Assembly: GCA_002412965.1 (NCBI GenBank)
Contig: DHWB01000011.1
Coordinates: 516,542-580,541, forward strand
Length of the DNA stretch: 64,000 bases
Direction: 5' to 3'
Source: Desulfomicrobium sp. UBA5193
Lineage (GTDB): Bacteria > Desulfobacterota > Desulfovibrionia > Desulfovibrionales > Desulfomicrobiaceae
This document shows, one piece after another, positions 43,525 to 55,645 of this stretch. The translations under genes and the position numbers were made by a program. The notes beneath the pieces are model-generated. The model was not told where the DNA came from and did not search any database. It saw only the letters and a list, made by a program, of their open reading frames with translations. Each line of letters starts with the position of its first letter. Positions within the stretch are counted from its first letter, which is position 1.

Positions 43525-43629
43525 GAAGTCCGGTCATTTTGATTGGCGTCAGCAAGGGGGCAAGTCGTCCTTTGACGAACCTTACTGATCACCCCCCCAA
43601 GCATTCCATTTCCTTCTGATAAAAAAACA

Positions 43630-43656
43630 GGGCGTCGGGAAAAGCTCCCGGCGCCC
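43630..43656 (-). terminator. Terminator of gltB
   Basis: GGGCGTCGGGA, AAAG loop and CTCCCGGCGCCC form an 11-base stem with one mismatch. On the minus strand a run of seven T follows, so it terminates gltB. It may also slow transcription from the convergent DUF364 gene. Confidence 0.88.
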
Positions 43657-43665
43657 TTCGTGTTT

Positions 43666-46600
43666 TCATTCCGGTTTGATGCCTGTGCTCGAACCCGGCA
43701 CGATCTTCACGAACCGCTTTTCGGCTTCTTCCGTCAGACCTTGCACAATTTCCGCTTCATCGTTCTGGAAGCTCTGTTTCAGGGCGCGTGCGTACTTGTT
43801 CAGCAGTTCGCGCACCTGCGTGGCGTCGTCCTCGTCCAGGCTTCTGATGACCACGTGCGCTCCGCTCGAGAAGCGGCGCTCAAGATTTTCCCTCCCGAAG
43901 TTCCATTCGGGGTACAGGCACTGGTAGATGACGCCGCCTGTCATGCCTGCGCACATCCAGGGGCCGGGATCGCCCAGGACCACGGCGCGGCCTCCGGTCA
44001 TGTATTCGAAGGCGAAGCCTTTCAAATGCGCGCGCGAGGCGATGTTGCCCAGTTCGTCGCGGACCGGTGCGGTGATGCGGCCTCCGAAGATGGCGTCGGC
44101 CCCGGACATGCGCACGCAGGCCCGCGAGTCGGCCTGGTTCTGGACCATGACCGTGCCCGAAAGCGCGCCGTAGGCCAGGGATTTGCCCACGGAGCCGTCC
44201 ACGCGCTGGCCCAGGATGTTGGCGCCTTTCAAAATGCAGACCTCGCCGCCGCGCGCGCCCTTGGCGATACCGTCCTGGCCGCCGCCCTCGACCACCGTGC
44301 CGATCCCGTCCACATTGAAGGCGCACAGGCCGTTGCCGGGAACCGAGGAGGTCAGGAGCAGCTCCACCTTGCCGCGTTCGCCCTCGGACCGCTCACGCAC
44401 CATAGCTCCTGCCAGATACGTGCCCACGGCGCGGTCCACGGAGCGCACGTTCTCTTCCTTGTACTGCACGAATCCGCACTCCTCCCCGAGCGTGGCCAAG
44501 GCCAGGTCGGAGATGAGCCGGGTCAGGTTGTCGAGCGGCCTGCGCACGATGCGCGGCACCGGGCAGTAGGACTGCATGCCGTCCATGGGCGCGGGGATGA
44601 GGAGGTCGGTCAGGTCCACATGTTCGCGGCCTCTGGCCTGCTCCAGCAGGTCCGTGCGTCCGACGAGGTCGGAGAGCCGCCGCTCACCCAGTCCGGCCAG
44701 GATGTGGCGGATCTGGTCGCCGAAGGCGCGCAGCAGACGGGCCAGGTTTTCGGCCTCGACCTCGCCTTGCAGAGGCTTGAAGAGTTTCACGCCGCGCGCC
44801 TGGGCTTCTTCCAGTGTGCGGATCTGGGTGGAGATGCCGCGGGGGCAGATGTCCAGATGACACTGCTCGCAGCTGATGCAGCCGATGCCCATGAGCGCCA
44901 CGGTGCCGACCCCGACCCGGTCCGCGCCGAGGCAGACCAGCTTGACCACGTCCGCCCCGGAGCGCACGCCGCCGTCGCACCAGATCTCGACCTGATGCCG
45001 CAGTCCGGCTTCGACCAACCCACGGTGGGCCTGGGTCACGCCGATCTCGACGGGCAGGCCGACATATTTTTTGGCGTGTTCGCGGGCCGCGCCCGTGCCG
45101 CCTTCAAAGCCGCTCACGTTGACGATGTGCGCCCCGGCCTTGGCCACGCCCACGGCGATGGTCGCCACGCCGCTGGTGACCGGGATCTTGACGGAGATGC
45201 GCGCCTCGGGGTTCGCGGTTTTGAGTTCCGTGATGATCTGGCAGAGATCCTCGATGGAATAGATGTCGTGGTGGTTGGACGGCGAAATGAGCGCGATGCC
45301 GGGCTTGCAATGGCGGGCCTGGGCGACCATCTCGGTGACCTTGGAGCCGGGCAGATGGCCGCCCTCGCCGGGTTTTGCGCCCTGGCCGACCTTGATTTCG
45401 AGGAAGCGCGCGGAGTTCAGGAGTTCCATGGACACGCCAAAGCGCCCCGAGGCGACCTGTTGCCCGCGATTTTCACGATATTTGCCGAGCATGTCCGGAA
45501 TTTCGCCGCCCTCGCCGTTCATGCACACGATGTTCACCTTGCGCGCCGCCTCGGCGTAGGCCCGGAAAGAACTTTCGCCCTGGGAGCCGAAGGACATGGC
45601 GCAGATGAGCAGCGGCATGGAGTGCCGGCCGATGGAGATGTCCACGTTCTCCAGCGGCAGCGGGGCTGCGTCGCGGGTCTTGATGTCCAGCAGGTGGCGC
45701 AGGCCGACGGGATTTTCCCGGTCGACCTCGGCCAGTCCTTCCGCCATCTGCAGGTACCCGGTCTTGCCCACGGCCACGGAGCGCAGGATTTTTCCGACCC
45801 TGGCGTTGCGCCTGGGGTCGGACTGGAGCTTGCGCTCGATGCCTTCGGCGACCAGTCCCACGCGCTTGCGGCCCTGCGTTTCCAGTTCGGCGTAGCCCAG
45901 GCCCGCGGACGTGGACGAGCAGAAATTGGCGCAACCGAAAATCTCTTGCAGTTCCCGTTTGAGGCCGATGGACGAGAAGATGCGCCCGTATCCGCACAGC
46001 TCGTGGATGCCCATGGTGGACATGATCTTTTCCACGCCCGCCTGCAACGCGGTCAGGGTGTTGGAGAGGGTGCGTTGCAGGCCTTCGGCGCTTTCGGCCT
46101 GCGCGTAGGCCTGCTTCCAGAGCATGTAGGGGTTCACGGCCGAGGCGCCGAGACCGAGCACGAACATGATGTCGTGCAGGTTGCGGATGGCCCCGCTGCG
46201 CACGATGAGCGAAGGCAGGCGGGGGATGCGGCCCGCCTCTGCGGCCCGGTACAGCCAGGCCACGGCCAGGCCCGGATCGATATAGACCCGCCCTTCCACG
46301 AAGCTTGCGCAGTCGTCGAGGACGAGGATGGCGGCGCCGCCTTCAATGGCCAGCAGGGCCTCGTTTTCAAGGTCCCCCAGGCGCGCGGCCAGCCCCTGGG
46401 CCGGGACGTAGGTCGCGTCGAGGATGGCCATGCGCGAGGGGTCGCGCTGCTGGGCGGTGAAGAAGTCGAGGACCTGCTCCAGGGTGTGGGTACCGTGCTC
46501 CCGGCAGACGGCCAGGATGTCCAGGGACGACAGGGCCGGGGTGAATTCTCCGCCGAGCAGGATGGGAGTCCCCAGACGCAGGCCGACGGGCGGGCGGTCC

Positions 46601-48225
46601 GGATTGTCCGGACGGTCGCCGAGGATGACGGCGGTGGAGAAGTGTTCGGCCTCGCGCTCGCGGTCGATGGCCGGGTTGGTGACCACGGCCACGTTCTCCT
46701 TGAAATAGTCGCTCACGTTGGCGAGGCTTGCGGTGTCCAGGCTGGCCAGCGGCCCCTGATAGCCCATGGAGCCTATGGGCCCCTTGCCCGTGGCCGCGAC
46801 ATGCTTGCGCATGTCCTGATCGTACTTGTGCCAGCCGAATGCCGCCAGAAGGGCGGTTGTGGCGGGGCAGGCCTGATCGTCGAAGACGGAGCGGTCTAGG
46901 AAGAAGCGGCGCAGGTCGCGGCAGGCTCCTTCGGGGCAGTTCAGGATGGATTCGGGGATCTTTCCGTGCAGGTTGCCTGCCAGCGGAGTCAGGCGGCCCT
47001 GCTCGAAGAGGCGCAGCAGGCGTTCCTGCAACGCGCAATAGTCCAGCACTTCGCCGCGTTTGCCCGGACCCGACAGGATGGCGATCTTTTCGCCGGGGGC
47101 CAGGGGGCGCGGGTCATGGATGGTGTTCTGCAGATCGACCACGCCTTTCTCCGAGGACAGGAAATAGTCGTAGTCGCTCTCCCCGAACCACAGGGGGCGC
47201 AGCCCAAGGGCGTCGACGCTGCCCATGCACATGTCGCCGAAGCGCGAGACCACGGCCGCCGGACCCTGCGCCGAGGGGGCGAAAAACCAGCGGTAGAAGC
47301 CGTACATGCGCTGAAGCTTTTCGGGCATGCGCTCCACCTCGGAGTGGATGGCCGGGAAGACCATTTCGAGCGCTTCCATGAACTCGAAGCCGTGCAGGTG
47401 GATGAGCCCTTCGAGGATGCGGTTCAGGTCCTGGGAGTCGCTGCCGCCGGGCGTGGGGATGATGCCAAGGGCGCGGGCCGAGCTGCGCAGTTTTTCGATG
47501 GTGTTGATCTCCCCGTTGTGCCCCAGCAGGGAAAAGGGCTGGGCGCGTTCGGCCGTGGGCAGGGTGTTGGTCGAGTAGCGGCTGTGCCCCAGGGTGATGA
47601 CGGACTTGCTGTCCGGGTTCTGCAGGTCCGGATAGACCCGGATGAGGAGGTCCGGGGTGCCGCGCAGCTTGTAGATGACGCTGTCCAGGCTGAGCGAGCA
47701 GACATGCACTTGCGGCATGGCGCGTTCGATCTCCATCTGGATGTTGAAGAGGCGTTTTCCGCCTTCCTGCCGGTTTTCGTCTCGAACAAGTCCGCACAGC
47801 TGCAGAAAGCGGGGAGCTTCGACACGGGCCATGGGGCCGAGCTCGGCGGCGTGCATCTGGTCGTCCACTTCAAGAAGCGTTTCCGCCTCGGACGCGGCCA
47901 GGATGGTGCGGATGCGGCCCCTTAATTCATCGATCCGGCCGTCTTCGGGCATGAAAAAATGGCCCACGAAAAAGCCCCGGCTCTCGCTCAGGTGGCGGCT
48001 CAGGCCCGCCGCCTGCAGCCGCTGGCCCCAGATTGCGCGCGGGATGTCGGTCAGAATGCCGCAGCCGTCGCCTTCGCTGTTGATGTCGCCGGAGCGGTGG
48101 GCCATTTTTTTGAGGGCGTCGATGGTCTTGACGATATTGGCGTGCGTGGCGCGGCCGCGTTTGTCCACGAAGGCGATGATTGCGCAGGCGTCGCGTTCTT
48201 CAACGAGCAGGGGCTGTGTATTCAT
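43666..48225 (-). CDS. gltB: Glutamate synthase large subunit
   Basis: 1519 residues, full length for bacterial GltB. The N-terminal amidotransferase nucleophile is Cys14 in EERDACAIIAF, so a 13-residue propeptide is removed. The middle and FMN domains contain SGFEGGTGAAREH, the loop KPGEGGHLPG, and the 3Fe-4S ligands in GCISCEQCHLDICP. The C-terminal GXGXG beta-helix domain is present (EGGGQDGIAKGARGGEV). It makes glutamate from glutamine and 2-oxoglutarate, but no gltD small subunit is adjacent. Start at 48225 has GGGAG about 7 bases upstream. Confidence 0.97.
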   Translation of the reverse strand: MNTQPLLVEERDACAIIAFVDKRGRATHANIVKTIDALKKMAHRSGDINSEGDGCGILTDIPRAIWGQRLQAAGLSRHLSESRGFFVGHFFMPEDGRIDELRGRIRTILAASEAETLLEVDDQMHAAELGPMARVEAPRFLQLCGLVRDENRQEGGKRLFNIQMEIERAMPQVHVCSLSLDSVIYKLRGTPDLLIRVYPDLQNPDSKSVITLGHSRYSTNTLPTAERAQPFSLLGHNGEINTIEKLRSSARALGIIPTPGGSDSQDLNRILEGLIHLHGFEFMEALEMVFPAIHSEVERMPEKLQRMYGFYRWFFAPSAQGPAAVVSRFGDMCMGSVDALGLRPLWFGESDYDYFLSSEKGVVDLQNTIHDPRPLAPGEKIAILSGPGKRGEVLDYCALQERLLRLFEQGRLTPLAGNLHGKIPESILNCPEGACRDLRRFFLDRSVFDDQACPATTALLAAFGWHKYDQDMRKHVAATGKGPIGSMGYQGPLASLDTASLANVSDYFKENVAVVTNPAIDREREAEHFSTAVILGDRPDNPDRPPVGLRLGTPILLGGEFTPALSSLDILAVCREHGTHTLEQVLDFFTAQQRDPSRMAILDATYVPAQGLAARLGDLENEALLAIEGGAAILVLDDCASFVEGRVYIDPGLAVAWLYRAAEAGRIPRLPSLIVRSGAIRNLHDIMFVLGLGASAVNPYMLWKQAYAQAESAEGLQRTLSNTLTALQAGVEKIMSTMGIHELCGYGRIFSSIGLKRELQEIFGCANFCSSTSAGLGYAELETQGRKRVGLVAEGIERKLQSDPRRNARVGKILRSVAVGKTGYLQMAEGLAEVDRENPVGLRHLLDIKTRDAAPLPLENVDISIGRHSMPLLICAMSFGSQGESSFRAYAEAARKVNIVCMNGEGGEIPDMLGKYRENRGQQVASGRFGVSMELLNSARFLEIKVGQGAKPGEGGHLPGSKVTEMVAQARHCKPGIALISPSNHHDIYSIEDLCQIITELKTANPEARISVKIPVTSGVATIAVGVAKAGAHIVNVSGFEGGTGAAREHAKKYVGLPVEIGVTQAHRGLVEAGLRHQVEIWCDGGVRSGADVVKLVCLGADRVGVGTVALMGIGCISCEQCHLDICPRGISTQIRTLEEAQARGVKLFKPLQGEVEAENLARLLRAFGDQIRHILAGLGERRLSDLVGRTDLLEQARGREHVDLTDLLIPAPMDGMQSYCPVPRIVRRPLDNLTRLISDLALATLGEECGFVQYKEENVRSVDRAVGTYLAGAMVRERSEGERGKVELLLTSSVPGNGLCAFNVDGIGTVVEGGGQDGIAKGARGGEVCILKGANILGQRVDGSVGKSLAYGALSGTVMVQNQADSRACVRMSGADAIFGGRITAPVRDELGNIASRAHLKGFAFEYMTGGRAVVLGDPGPWMCAGMTGGVIYQCLYPEWNFGRENLERRFSSGAHVVIRSLDEDDATQVRELLNKYARALKQSFQNDEAEIVQGLTEEAEKRFVKIVPGSSTGIKPE

Positions 48226-48307
48226 GACGGATCTCCCGTAATTGGCTGAATAAAATGGATGGTATCCCATACTCCGACAGGAGAGGCAGAACCATTTTAA
48301 TAAATAA

Positions 48308-48325
48308 TTCACAATCATTTGTGAA
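48308..48325. promoter_or_regulatory. Palindrome between gltB and HU gene
   Basis: TTCACAA-TCAT-TTGTGAA, exact 7-base arms with a 4-base spacer, 83 bases upstream of gltB and 83 bases before the HU gene. Being central between two divergent genes, it could be an operator for either or both. The protein that binds is unknown. Confidence 0.45.
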
Positions 48326-48407
48326 GGTCTTTACCGAGGGACCAGTATTGTCTATATGGTAGAACATTCAGAAGTTATCGACCATTACGAACAATATTGA
48401 GGTTCAT

Positions 48408-48710
48408 ATGGATAAAACAGACCTGATCGAGCGGCTGAAAAGCGAGATGGGGTATTCCGAGGAGGAAGCCGCGCGCGTTGTGGATGCCATGATGGAGAGC
48501 TTGACCGAGTCCTTGAGTCACGGCGACAAGATCAGCCTGCCCGGCATCGGGAGCATGGCCGTTGTCGATCGCGCGGCGCACAGGGGTGTCGACCCCCAGA
48601 CCGGGGAGGAGATGGACATGCCGGCCGAACGGGAAATCAAGTTTTCTCCGGGCAAGCGCTTGAAGGACGCGCTCTTGTCTTTGGACTTCATCACAAAAAG
48701 TCTGGAATGA
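48408..48710 (+). CDS. HU-family DNA-binding protein
   Basis: 100 residues, about ten more than classical HU. MDKTDLIERLKSEMGYSEEEAARVVDAMMESL is the helical dimer half; ISLPGIGSMAVVDRAAHRGVDPQTGEEMDMPA is the beta-arm half; the final IKFSPGKRLKDALL matches the HU C-terminus. The arm carries fewer basic residues than E. coli HU, so DNA binding may be weaker or different. Single gene closed by its own terminator. Confidence 0.93.
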   Translation: MDKTDLIERLKSEMGYSEEEAARVVDAMMESLTESLSHGDKISLPGIGSMAVVDRAAHRGVDPQTGEEMDMPAEREIKFSPGKRLKDALLSLDFITKSLE

Positions 48711-48733
48711 GATTTTTGTTTGCGGGTTTTTCC

Positions 48734-48756
48734 CCGGCCCCAGGCCGGTTTTTTTT
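48734..48756 (+). terminator. Terminator of HU gene
   Basis: CCGGCC-CCA-GGCCGG hairpin followed by eight T. It lies 24 bases after the HU stop. Confidence 0.93.
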
Positions 48757-48816
48757 GCTCTGGACATCACCCTGGACCTGGGTCATCTCCAGTCATCCCT
48801 TTGCAGTGGAGGATAC

Positions 48817-49746
48817 ATGAAGATCGCCAATTCCATGACCGAACTGGTCGGCAACACCCCTCTGGTCCGCTTGAACAGGATGGCCCAGGGCTGTCTGGCC
48901 GAAGTCGTGGTCAAGCTTGAATTTTTCAACCCCCTGTCCTCGATCAAGGACCGCATCGCCCTGAACATGATCGATGAGGCCGAGCGCGGCGGACTGCTCC
49001 GTCCCGGGACGGTCATCGTCGAGCCCACCAGCGGCAATACCGGAGTCGGCCTGGCCTTTGTCTGCGCCGTGCGGGGGTACCATCTCGTGCTGACCATGCC
49101 CGAATCCATGAGCGTGGAGCGGCGCCTGCTGTTGGCCGCCATGGGCGCAGAACTGGTGCTGACCCCCGCTGCCAAGGGCATGGCAGGAGCCGTGGCCGAG
49201 GCCGAGAAGATTCTGGCCTCCCTTGAGGACGGGTTCATGCCCGGCCAGTTCGTCAATCCGGCCAACCCGGCCATGCATGAGCGGACCACTGCCGAAGAGC
49301 TGTGGCGGGACACAGACGGGCGCATCGACGTCCTTGTTGCCGGAGTGGGCACGGGCGGGACCATCACCGGCGTGGGCCGGACCCTGAAACGCCGCAAACC
49401 GGGATTCATGGCCGTGGCCGTGGAGCCCGCCGCCTCGCCTCTTTTGAGCGCAGGCACTGCCGGGCCGCACAAGATTCAGGGCATCGGGCCGAATTTCGTG
49501 CCCGGCGTGCTGGATCGCAAAATCGTGGATCGCATCATCACCGTGACCAACGAGGACGCCATGGTCACTGCGCGTGCCCTGGCCCGCGAAGAGGGCATCC
49601 TGGGCGGCATCTCCTCCGGGGCCAATGTCTGGGCCGCCTTGCAGCTCGCCCGCGAACCGCAAATGGAAGGCAAGCTCATCGTCGCCATCGTCTGCGACAC
49701 GGGCGAGCGCTACCTTTCCACCGAACTTTTTGCACCCATGAGCTGA
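48817..49746 (+). CDS. cysK: Cysteine synthase A
   Basis: 309 residues. O-acetylserine sulfhydrylase, PLP-dependent: it makes cysteine from O-acetylserine and sulfide. The PLP lysine is Lys44 in NPLSSIKDRIA; the substrate loop EPTSGNTGVGLAF and the PLP-phosphate loop GTGGTITGVGR are intact. GGAGG precedes the ATG. Two bases separate its stop from the next start, so it forms an operon with cysE and should make the cysteine synthase complex with it. Confidence 0.97.
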   Translation: MKIANSMTELVGNTPLVRLNRMAQGCLAEVVVKLEFFNPLSSIKDRIALNMIDEAERGGLLRPGTVIVEPTSGNTGVGLAFVCAVRGYHLVLTMPESMSVERRLLLAAMGAELVLTPAAKGMAGAVAEAEKILASLEDGFMPGQFVNPANPAMHERTTAEELWRDTDGRIDVLVAGVGTGGTITGVGRTLKRRKPGFMAVAVEPAASPLLSAGTAGPHKIQGIGPNFVPGVLDRKIVDRIITVTNEDAMVTARALAREEGILGGISSGANVWAALQLAREPQMEGKLIVAIVCDTGERYLSTELFAPMS

Positions 49747-49748
49747 AT

Positions 49749-50642
49749 ATGGCCAAATATCTGAAAATCGACAGCGTCCTGAGCGGGGTCGTCGAGAGCC
49801 TCTGCGCCCCTGAATCCTACAAGGGCGTCTATCACCAGCCCTCCTTCGGTTCGCCCATGCCTTCGGTCGAGCTTCTGTCCGAGATCGTGGAGCGGCTTCG
49901 GTCCGTGCTCTTTCCGGGGTTCTTCAAGGAATCTTTCATCACCCCCCAGAACATGGCCTACTTTGTCGGCTCCAAGCTGGAAAAGGTCCGCCGCGAGCTG
50001 GCCCAGCAGGTGGAACGCGGCTTTTGCTTCGCCTGCGACAAGGACGAGCATGCCTGCTCGTCGGACTGCTCGGTGCGGGCCGAAACCCAGGTCAACGACT
50101 TTCTGCAGACCCTGCCGCGCATCCGGCACATGCTGGCGACCGACGTGCAGGCGGCCTTTGCCGGGGATCCGGCGGCCAAGAATCCCGGCGAAACCATCTT
50201 CTGCTACCCGTCCATCAAGGCCGTGACCAACCATCGCATCGCCCACGAGCTTTACCTGCTCGGCGTGCCGCTGATCCCGCGCATCATCAGCGAGATGGCC
50301 CACTCGGCCACCGGCATCGACATCCATCCCGGCGCGACCATCGGCGAGTCCTTCTTCATCGACCACGGCACGGGCACGGTCATCGGCGAGACCTGCATCA
50401 TCGGCAGGAACGTGCGCCTCTACCAGGGCGTGACTCTGGGGGCCAAGAGCTTCCCCAAGGGCGAGAACGGCCATCTGGTCAAGGGCATCGCGCGTCATCC
50501 CATTGTCGAGGACAACGTCACCATCTATTCCGGTGCGACCATCCTTGGCCGCATCACCATCGGCGAGGGCGCGGTCATCGGCGGCAATGTCTGGGTCGTG
50601 GACGACGTACCCCCCGGGACCAAGATCTATCGCAATCTCTAG
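49749..50642 (+). CDS. cysE: Serine O-acetyltransferase
   Basis: 297 residues. Left-handed beta-helix of hexapeptide repeats at the C-terminus (ATIGESFFIDHGTGTVIGET and IARHPIVEDNVTIYSGATIL). The N-terminal helical region is longer than in E. coli CysE and contains several Cys (CFACDKDEHACSSDC), the pattern of the EpsC-like group. It acetylates serine for CysK. The start has only a weak ribosome-binding site and is probably reached by coupling from cysK. The Cys cluster might give redox or metal control; that is inference. Confidence 0.94.
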   Translation: MAKYLKIDSVLSGVVESLCAPESYKGVYHQPSFGSPMPSVELLSEIVERLRSVLFPGFFKESFITPQNMAYFVGSKLEKVRRELAQQVERGFCFACDKDEHACSSDCSVRAETQVNDFLQTLPRIRHMLATDVQAAFAGDPAAKNPGETIFCYPSIKAVTNHRIAHELYLLGVPLIPRIISEMAHSATGIDIHPGATIGESFFIDHGTGTVIGETCIIGRNVRLYQGVTLGAKSFPKGENGHLVKGIARHPIVEDNVTIYSGATILGRITIGEGAVIGGNVWVVDDVPPGTKIYRNL

Positions 50643-50667
50643 CATCGATCGAGTCGATCGCATGTTC

Positions 50668-50697
50668 GCCGCATCCGTGAGGGTGCGGCTTTTTTTT
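50668..50697 (+). terminator. Terminator of cysK-cysE operon
   Basis: GCCGCATCC-GTGA-GGGTGCGGC, a 9-base stem with one mismatch, followed by eight T, 26 bases after the cysE stop. Confidence 0.92.
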
Positions 50698-50966
50698 GGT
50701 GCGCCGGGCATGAAGGGGACGGCGGGTGCACATTACCTCGGGTAAGCAGTGAAGTTTAAAGTCCCCCTTTCTATTCGGAGTAATTTGCTATATAAATTCG
50801 ATGTCCCTCCTCCTTTTTTACGAAGGAGGCTTGGCAAGGTGAACTACGCGGACAGACTCTGGTAATTTTTGAGGTGTCTTGTGACTGCGGTAGCACCAAC
50901 CCCGCTTTTGAATCGGGTGGTGGTCCGGTTGTGAAAATGAGCGAACAGAATGGTTTGGAGAGCAAG

Positions 50967-52919
50967 ATGAAGAAAATCCCAATTCGCATGAAACTGATCG
51001 GCGGTTTTCTGGCCTTGTTGACCTTGGTCTGTGCCGGCCTGGGATTTATTGCCTATGACCGGGCCATGCGGGCTTCTCTTGGCCAGGTGCAGGAGAATAT
51101 CCAGCTCATGGCGGAGGACGGGGCGCGACTGGTCAGGAGCCGACTGGATTATCATCTGGTGGTCATGGAAGGAATCGCCAACCGGCATGTGATCCGCTCC
51201 ATGGATTGGGATCTGCAGAAGCCGGCTCTTGAAAGCGAAACGGCCAGGATGAAGTATCTTGGCATGGGGATCATCGCGTCCGATGGCCAGGCGCAATATT
51301 CTGATGGAAGTACTGCCGCCTTGGGCGACAGGGATTATTTCAAGCAGGCCATGGCTGGCAAATCTGTTTTGTCCAGCGTGATCATCAGCCGGGTCACCAA
51401 CTCGCCGGTGATCATCATCGCCAGCCCCATCAAGGGGCAGGACGGTGCGGTGATGGCAGTCCTGCTCGCCAGACTGGACGCCACACTGCTCAGCGAGATC
51501 ACGGACAACATCAAATACGGACAGAAAGGATACTCCTACATCATTGACGAAAAGGGCGTGCTGATCGCGCACAGCAACAGACAGTTCGTGCTGGATCAGC
51601 GCAACTTCCTCGAAGAGGGCAAGACCAATCCCGAGTTTGCGCGTCTGTCCGCCATGTTTGGGCGCATGGTCAAGGGCGAGTCCGGATTTGACCAGTACCC
51701 GTTCGCGGGCAAGGACCGTTTCTTCGGGTTTGCGCCAATTGAGGGCACGGGCTGGTCCATTGCGGTGGGTGCGGTGCAGGATGACGTGCTGGCACAAATC
51801 TATCAGATGAGGTGGATGATCGGCATGGCCTCCCTGGTTTTTTTCATCATCGGCATCGGTATCGCCCTTTTGATCAGCCGGGCGATCCTGCTTCCGGTGA
51901 AAAACTGCGTCGATCTGCTCAAGGATATCTCCGAGGGGGAAGGCGATCTGACCAAACGGCTGCCGGTTGAAAGCGATGACGAAATCGGCCAGCTGGCTCG
52001 ATATTTCAATACCTTTGTCGAAAAGCTGCAGCGCATCATCAGCGAAATCAGCGGCAATGCCCAGACAGTGGCCTCCGCTGCCACGGAACTTTCGGCCGTG
52101 AGTAAGGAGACGACGAAGAGCGTGCAGTCTCTCTCGACCAAGACCTCCACTGTGGCCGCGGCGGCAGAGGAGATGAGCGCCAATATCACTTCCGTGGCGG
52201 CCGGCATGGAGCAGACCACCACCAATCTGTCCTCGGTCGCGGCGGCCACGGAGGAGATGACTTCGACCATCGGCGAGATCGCGGGCAACACTGAGCGCGC
52301 TCGCGGCACCACCGACAGCGCCGCGCGTCAGGTCGACAACTTTGCGGGCGTGCTGAGCGAACTCGGCGATGCCGCGCAGCAGATTGGCAAGGTCACGGAT
52401 ACGATTTCCGCCATTTCCTCCCAGACCAACCTGCTGGCTCTCAACGCCACCATCGAGGCGGCCAGAGCCGGGGAAGCGGGCCGGGGCTTCGCGGTCGTGG
52501 CCAACGAAATCAAGGAGCTGGCCCTCAAGACAGCCGAAGCCACCAACGACATCAGGACCAAGATTAACGGAATCCAGTCCGCCACGGGCAGCGCCGTGAA
52601 GGACATCGGCCAGATCGTGCATGTCATCAGCGACGTGAATGCGATCGTGACCACCATCGCCGCAGCCATCGAGGAGCAGTCCTCCGTGACCCGCGAAGTG
52701 GCCACGAACATCAATCAGGCCACGCTCGGCGTGCAGGATGCGTCCGAGCGATCCTCGGAGATGTCCGGAGTTTCCAGGGAGATCGCCCAGGACGTCACGG
52801 CGGTGGACTCGATCACGGGCGACATCCGCTCCGGCGGTGAACAGGTCCAGGCCAGCGCGGAAGAGCTCTCGAAGCTCGCCGAGCAGCTCAAGGGGCTGGT
52901 CGGACAGTTCAAGGTGTAG
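50967..52919 (+). CDS. Methyl-accepting chemotaxis protein with Cache sensor
   Basis: 650 residues. First membrane segment at 8-30, periplasmic double-Cache-like domain to about 285 (RDYFKQAMAGKSVLSSVI, GYSYIIDEKGVLIAHS), second segment WMIGMASLVFFIIGIGIALL, HAMP domain, then the signalling coiled coil with the hairpin tip ISSQTNLLALNATIEAARAG. Ends at the usual short C-terminus with no CheR tether. The start at 50967 is chosen for GGAG 6 bases upstream; upstream Mets at 50937 and 50874 lack one. Ligand unknown, but Cache domains of this type bind small organic molecules. Confidence 0.95.
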   Translation: MKKIPIRMKLIGGFLALLTLVCAGLGFIAYDRAMRASLGQVQENIQLMAEDGARLVRSRLDYHLVVMEGIANRHVIRSMDWDLQKPALESETARMKYLGMGIIASDGQAQYSDGSTAALGDRDYFKQAMAGKSVLSSVIISRVTNSPVIIIASPIKGQDGAVMAVLLARLDATLLSEITDNIKYGQKGYSYIIDEKGVLIAHSNRQFVLDQRNFLEEGKTNPEFARLSAMFGRMVKGESGFDQYPFAGKDRFFGFAPIEGTGWSIAVGAVQDDVLAQIYQMRWMIGMASLVFFIIGIGIALLISRAILLPVKNCVDLLKDISEGEGDLTKRLPVESDDEIGQLARYFNTFVEKLQRIISEISGNAQTVASAATELSAVSKETTKSVQSLSTKTSTVAAAAEEMSANITSVAAGMEQTTTNLSSVAAATEEMTSTIGEIAGNTERARGTTDSAARQVDNFAGVLSELGDAAQQIGKVTDTISAISSQTNLLALNATIEAARAGEAGRGFAVVANEIKELALKTAEATNDIRTKINGIQSATGSAVKDIGQIVHVISDVNAIVTTIAAAIEEQSSVTREVATNINQATLGVQDASERSSEMSGVSREIAQDVTAVDSITGDIRSGGEQVQASAEELSKLAEQLKGLVGQFKV

Positions 52920-52920
52920 G

Positions 52921-52941
52921 TGAGGTTTTTGCGCTTGTCCG
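52921..52941 (+). repeat. 21-bp direct repeat, left copy
   Basis: Begins TGAGGTTTTTGCGC and ends GTCCG, identical to 59266-59286. It starts two bases after the chemoreceptor stop and touches an IS66-type end. See right copy. Confidence 0.9.
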
Positions 52942-52990
52942 TAAGTACTCAGGCATCCGCATCTTCCACTGACATGCCTGATCTGCGATA
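52941..52990 (+). repeat. IS66-type terminal sequence, solo copy
   Basis: Starts GTAAGTACTCAG and continues to TGATCTGCGATA. It resembles both ends of the IS66 relic: about 20 of 24 bases match the end at 59257, and the 50-base stretch is about 70% identical to 58784-58832. No transposase is attached, so it is a stranded end. Confidence 0.65.
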
Positions 52991-53041
52991 GAAGCAGGAG
53001 TCTTTACTTTTTGAGTGGTTTGAGGAGGTCCGTCTGCCTCA

Positions 53042-55641
<2,600 letters not shown>

Positions 55642-55645
<4 letters not shown>

